A stretch of DNA of 32,311 nucleotides, from NCBI GenBank assembly GCA_019119685.1, contig DWWN01000001.1:1-32311 (forward strand), given 5' to 3'. Shown piece after piece: positions 29,905-32,311 of this stretch. The number at the start of each line of letters is the position of its first letter. Within the stretch, counting starts at the first letter, position 1. Under the pieces are notes generated by a model. That model was not told the DNA's origin and ran no database searches. It worked only from the letters and a program-made list of their open reading frames with translations. The DNA is from Candidatus Faecalibacterium faecigallinarum. GTDB lineage: Bacteria > Bacillota > Clostridia > Oscillospirales > Ruminococcaceae. Made by a program: the position numbers and the translations under genes.

Positions 29905-29957
29905 CCTTTGAGAGGTGCCCCCACCGGCCCTGCGGGCCGACTCCCCGGTGGGGAGTG
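29905..29957. repeat. short palindromic intergenic repeat, copy 6
   Basis: GGTGCCCCCACCGGCCCTGCGGGCCGACTCCCCGGTGGGGAGTG shares the GGCCCTGCGGGCC module with the copies at 2725 and 20503. It lies just past the aldose epimerase gene. Confidence 0.55.
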
Positions 29958-29965
29958 AATCAACA

Positions 29966-30018
29966 AAAAACTGCTCCCTTTTCCATTTACGCAATGGTCG
30001 AGGGAGCAGTTTCTCTTT
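29966..30018. terminator. bidirectional terminator between convergent genes
   Basis: AAACTGCTCCCT (29968-29979) pairs perfectly with AGGGAGCAGTTT (30001-30012). T-rich tails are TCTCTTTTA on plus and TTTTTTG on minus. Confidence 0.8.
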
Positions 30019-30022
30019 TATT

Positions 30023-30077
30023 TACCCCCCGTCAGGGGGGTGGCATGGCGCAAGCCATGCCGGGGGGATTCCTCTAA
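30023..30077. repeat. palindromic intergenic repeat, copy 7 (CCCCCCGTCAGGGGGG type)
   Basis: CCCCCCGTCAGGGGGG is followed by GGCATGGC-GCAA-GCCATGCC and GGGGGG. It is a related but distinct palindromic unit next to the dehydrogenase gene. Confidence 0.5.
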
Positions 30078-30095
30078 CAGGGCGGGTGGGTGGGT

Positions 30096-30896
30096 TTACT
30101 GCGGCTGGTGGCCGAGGTAAGCCAGGATGCCGCCGTCGGCGTAGAGGATCTGGCCGTTGACAAAGTCGGAGGCGTGGGAGGCCAGGAACACGCAGGGGCC
30201 CACCATATCATCGGCCTCGCCCCAGCGGCCGGCGGGGGTCTTGGAGATGATAAAGGCATCGAAGGGGCTGCGGCTGCCGTCGGGCAGGCGCTCCCGCAGA
30301 GGGGCGGTCTGGGGGGTGGCGATGTAGCCGGGGCCCATGCCGTTGCACTGGATGTTGTACTGGCCGAACTCGGAGGCGATGTTCTTGGTCAGCATCTTCA
30401 GGCCGCCCTTGGCCGCCGCGTAGCCCGAGACGGTCTCGCGGCCCAGCTCGCTCATCATGGAGCAGATGTTGATGATCTTGCCCGCCCGCTTTTCGATCAT
30501 GGCGGGCAGCACCGCCTTGGAGCAGTTGAAGGCGCCCACCACATGGACTTTCAGCACCTTTTCAAAGTCCTCGGTGCTGGTCTCCAGCATGGGCTTGCGC
30601 TGGATGATGCCGGCATTGTTGACCAGGATGTCCACCGGGCCCACATCGGCGGCGATCTGGTCCACCATCGCTTTGACGGCGTCCCAGTCGGTGACGTCGG
30701 CTACATAGCCGCGGGCCTGGATGCCGGCGGCCTGGTAGGCTGCCATGCCCTTTTCGTAGCTTGCCTGGGACGAGCAGTTGAAGCAGACCGTCGCGCCGCA
30801 GCGGGCCATCCCTTCCGCGATGGAAAAACCGATGCCGTGGGCGCCGCCGGTGATCAGCGCGACCTTGCCGCTCAGGTCAAATGCAGAGAGTTCCAT
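30096..30896 (-). CDS. KduD-like short-chain dehydrogenase (gluconate 5-dehydrogenase type)
   Basis: This 266-residue classical SDR has the NAD(P)-binding TGGAHGIG (16-23) and NNAG (93-96). Its catalytic residues are Ser146, Tyr159 and Lys163. It closes with FVNGQILYADGGILAYLGHQPQ. In pectin and glycosaminoglycan clusters this subgroup is annotated as 2-deoxy-D-gluconate 3-dehydrogenase (KduD) or gluconate 5-dehydrogenase. Next to kduI, reduction of 2,5-diketo-3-deoxygluconate to KDG is the best guess. A GTATAC core like the uxa operators occurs at 30933-30938 upstream of its start. Confidence 0.85.
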   Translation of the reverse strand: MELSAFDLSGKVALITGGAHGIGFSIAEGMARCGATVCFNCSSQASYEKGMAAYQAAGIQARGYVADVTDWDAVKAMVDQIAADVGPVDILVNNAGIIQRKPMLETSTEDFEKVLKVHVVGAFNCSKAVLPAMIEKRAGKIINICSMMSELGRETVSGYAAAKGGLKMLTKNIASEFGQYNIQCNGMGPGYIATPQTAPLRERLPDGSRSPFDAFIISKTPAGRWGEADDMVGPCVFLASHASDFVNGQILYADGGILAYLGHQPQ

Positions 30897-30954
30897 GGGG
30901 GTAGCTCCTTCCTTTCTGTTGTATCCTTCGATGTATACTAGATAAATGTTTCAC

Positions 30955-30991
30955 AAAAAGCCCCGCACCCGGCGTGCACCGGATACGGGGC
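30955..30991 (-). terminator. terminator after kduI
   Basis: On the minus strand GCCCCG-TAT-CCGG pairs with CCGG-GTG-CGGGGC, followed by TTTTTG. The dehydrogenase downstream therefore needs its own promoter or read-through. Confidence 0.75.
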
Positions 30992-31071
30992 GTTGTGACC
31001 CCGGTCAGCCCGGAGCTGTGTTTTTCTGGCCTGTCCGGGCGTGCGTGGCGTCCGGACGGGATAACTGGCCT

Positions 31072-31920
31072 TTACCGCAGGTCGGTGGTGGCGATGTTGT
31101 CCATGTCGTCAAACTCCATGTTCTCGCCGCCCATGGCCCAGATAAAGGTGTAGTTCGAGGTGCCCACGCCGCTGTGGATGCTCCAGGAGGGGCTGATGAC
31201 AGCGTCCTCGTTGTGCATCACGATGTGACGGGTCTGGGTGGGCTCGCCGCACATGTGGAAGACCACCTGCCCCTCGGGCAGCTCGAAATAGGTGTAGATC
31301 TCCATCCGGCGCTCGTGGGTGTGGCTGGGCATGGTGTTCCAGTTGGAGCCGGGCTCCAGCTCGGTCATGCCCATGCTCAGCTGGCAGGTCTTGAGCACGT
31401 CGGGATGGATGAACTGGTTGATGGTGCGCTTGTTGCAGGTCTCGGTGCTGCCCAGCGGCCGGTGGTTGGCGTCCGCCATCTTGATCAGGCGGGTCTCATA
31501 GGCGCAGTGGGCGGGGGCCGACACCATGTAGAACTTGGCAGGGTGGGCGGGGTCAGCCGAAGCGAAGGTGACTTCCTTGGTGCCCTGGGTGATGTACAGG
31601 CAGTCCTTGTAGCCCAGCTCGTACCGGACGCCGTCGGCCACCACGATGCCGGTGGAATCCTTGCCGATGTTGAACATGCCGATCTCGCGGCGCTCGAGGA
31701 AATAGTGGGTGCCGAAGTTGGCCCACACGTCGATGCCCTTGTCGATGGACACCACCTCGTTCACCGGCATGCAGCCCAGGGTGACCATGCGGTCCACATG
31801 GCTGTAGACGGCCACCACCTGGTCGGCCTTGTACAGGCCGGTGATGAGCATCTCATCCCGCATTTCCTCGGTGGTGTAGCGCTTGAAGTCCTTCTGGTTG
31901 CAGGAATAACGGATATCCAT
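31072..31920 (-). CDS. kduI: 5-keto-4-deoxyuronate isomerase KduI
   Basis: This 282-residue cupin-fold, zinc-dependent enzyme converts 5-keto-4-deoxyuronate to 2,5-diketo-3-deoxygluconate in breakdown of unsaturated uronates from pectin or glycosaminoglycans. The metal ligands are His200, His202 and Glu207 (SHTHERRMEIYTYF) and His249 (WSIHSG). These are four residues offset from the known E. coli set. Length and the Arg-Tyr-rich start (MDIRYSCNQKDFKRY) are typical. It lies 28 bases behind kdgK. Confidence 0.95.
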   Translation of the reverse strand: MDIRYSCNQKDFKRYTTEEMRDEMLITGLYKADQVVAVYSHVDRMVTLGCMPVNEVVSIDKGIDVWANFGTHYFLERREIGMFNIGKDSTGIVVADGVRYELGYKDCLYITQGTKEVTFASADPAHPAKFYMVSAPAHCAYETRLIKMADANHRPLGSTETCNKRTINQFIHPDVLKTCQLSMGMTELEPGSNWNTMPSHTHERRMEIYTYFELPEGQVVFHMCGEPTQTRHIVMHNEDAVISPSWSIHSGVGTSNYTFIWAMGGENMEFDDMDNIATTDLR

Positions 31921-31948
31921 AGCGGTATGCCTCCCGTGCAGCCGGTGC

Positions 31949-32311
31949 TCAGCGCTGGATGCGGCCGGAGCCGTCGCCGCCGGCCAGCTTCTCGACCTCG
32001 GAGACGCTGACCATGTTGTAGTCGCCCTCGATGGAGTGCTTCAGAGCGGAAGCAGCCACCGCGAACTCCACGGCGTCCTGGGTGCTCTTGCCGTTCAGCA
32101 GGGCGTAGATCAGGCCGCCGCCGAAGCTGTCACCGCCGCCCACGCGGTCGATGATGTGCAGGTCGTACTTCTTGCTGAAGCAGTACTCGCCGGAAGCCAC
32201 GTCGTACAGCATGGCGCTCCAGCCGTTGTCAAAGGCAGAGTGGCTCTCGCGCAGGGTGATGGCCACCTTCTCAAAGCCGAACTTGTCGGCCAGCTGCTTG
32301 GCGACGCTCTT
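31949..32311 (-). CDS. kdgK: 2-keto-3-deoxygluconate kinase, C-terminal part
   Basis: The open frame runs to the window edge, so the 5' end is missing; about 120 C-terminal residues are seen. This is a PfkB/ribokinase-family sugar kinase. The signature [18 protein letters not shown] carries the anion-hole Gly residues and catalytic Asp (GGGDSF), followed by [14 protein letters not shown]. Next to kduI the likely substrate is KDG, giving KDPG for aldol cleavage. Any start codon inside the window would be internal. Confidence 0.85.
   Translation of the reverse strand, partial: KSVAKQLADKFGFEKVAITLRESHSAFDNGWSAMLYDVASGEYCFSKKYDLHIIDRVGGGDSFGGGLIYALLNGKSTQDAVEFAVAASALKHSIEGDYNMVSVSEVEKLAGGDGSGRIQR

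Overview
The window is almost entirely a high-GC anaerobic Firmicutes genome segment. It resembles the Faecalibacterium / Subdoligranulum / Gemmiger group of gut Oscillospirales: TTGACA-type promoters, AGGAGG ribosome sites, lipoproteins with Ser/Ala-rich linkers, a methionine T-box, and GC-rich palindromic intergenic repeats. The first ~1.3 kb does not fit this picture. It carries a Bacteroidota-style promoter (TTTG-N19-TAAATTAG), a small Bacteroidota-type DNA-binding protein, and a dnaK 5' part with the Gram-negative N-terminal insert. Around 1310-1390, inside dnaK, protein and codon character switch to Firmicutes. The simplest reading is an assembly chimera joined at a conserved stretch; a real hybrid gene is the less likely alternative.

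Layout. 1-1.3 kb: Bacteroidota-like segment. 1.3-3.1 kb: rest of dnaK, a palindromic repeat, and a 39-aa membrane peptide gene with a perfect Shine-Dalgarno. 3.4-6.0 kb (minus): a polar amino acid ABC transporter whose ATPase has an amber codon at the Gln of its LSGGQ signature. 13.25-6.2 kb (minus): a probable seven-gene methionine operon behind a T-box with an AUG specifier: metQ-metN-metI (uptake), metY-metA (homocysteine synthesis via O-acetylhomoserine), a P1 aminopeptidase and a nitroreductase. 16.9-13.2 kb (minus): Crp/Fnr-type regulator, GtrB-like glycosyltransferase, flavin reductase and a two-part ThrE exporter. 17.0-19.5 kb (plus, divergent): a NitT/TauT-type ABC transporter.

19.5-20.7 kb is a repeat-rich, AT-richer island. 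It holds a small membrane-protein gene broken by one TAA, driven by a promoter with a perfect 21-bp dyad. Then come hemW (minus), a Bax-inhibitor-1 protein (plus), and a RelE/Phd toxin-antitoxin pair lying between two similar terminator hairpins.

23.5-32.3 kb is a hexuronate (glucuronate/galacturonate) island. It holds a DUF6506-like gene and uxaC (minus), uxaB-uxaA and an aldose-epimerase homologue (plus), then a kduD-like dehydrogenase, kduI and a truncated kdgK (minus). uxaC and uxaB diverge from a shared region with two identical TTGTATACAA palindromes, suggesting one GntR-type regulator that is not encoded here. UxaC, UxaB and UxaA would turn hexuronates into 2-keto-3-deoxygluconate (KDG). 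KduI and the dehydrogenase would feed unsaturated uronates from pectin or glycosaminoglycans into the same intermediate, and KdgK would phosphorylate it.
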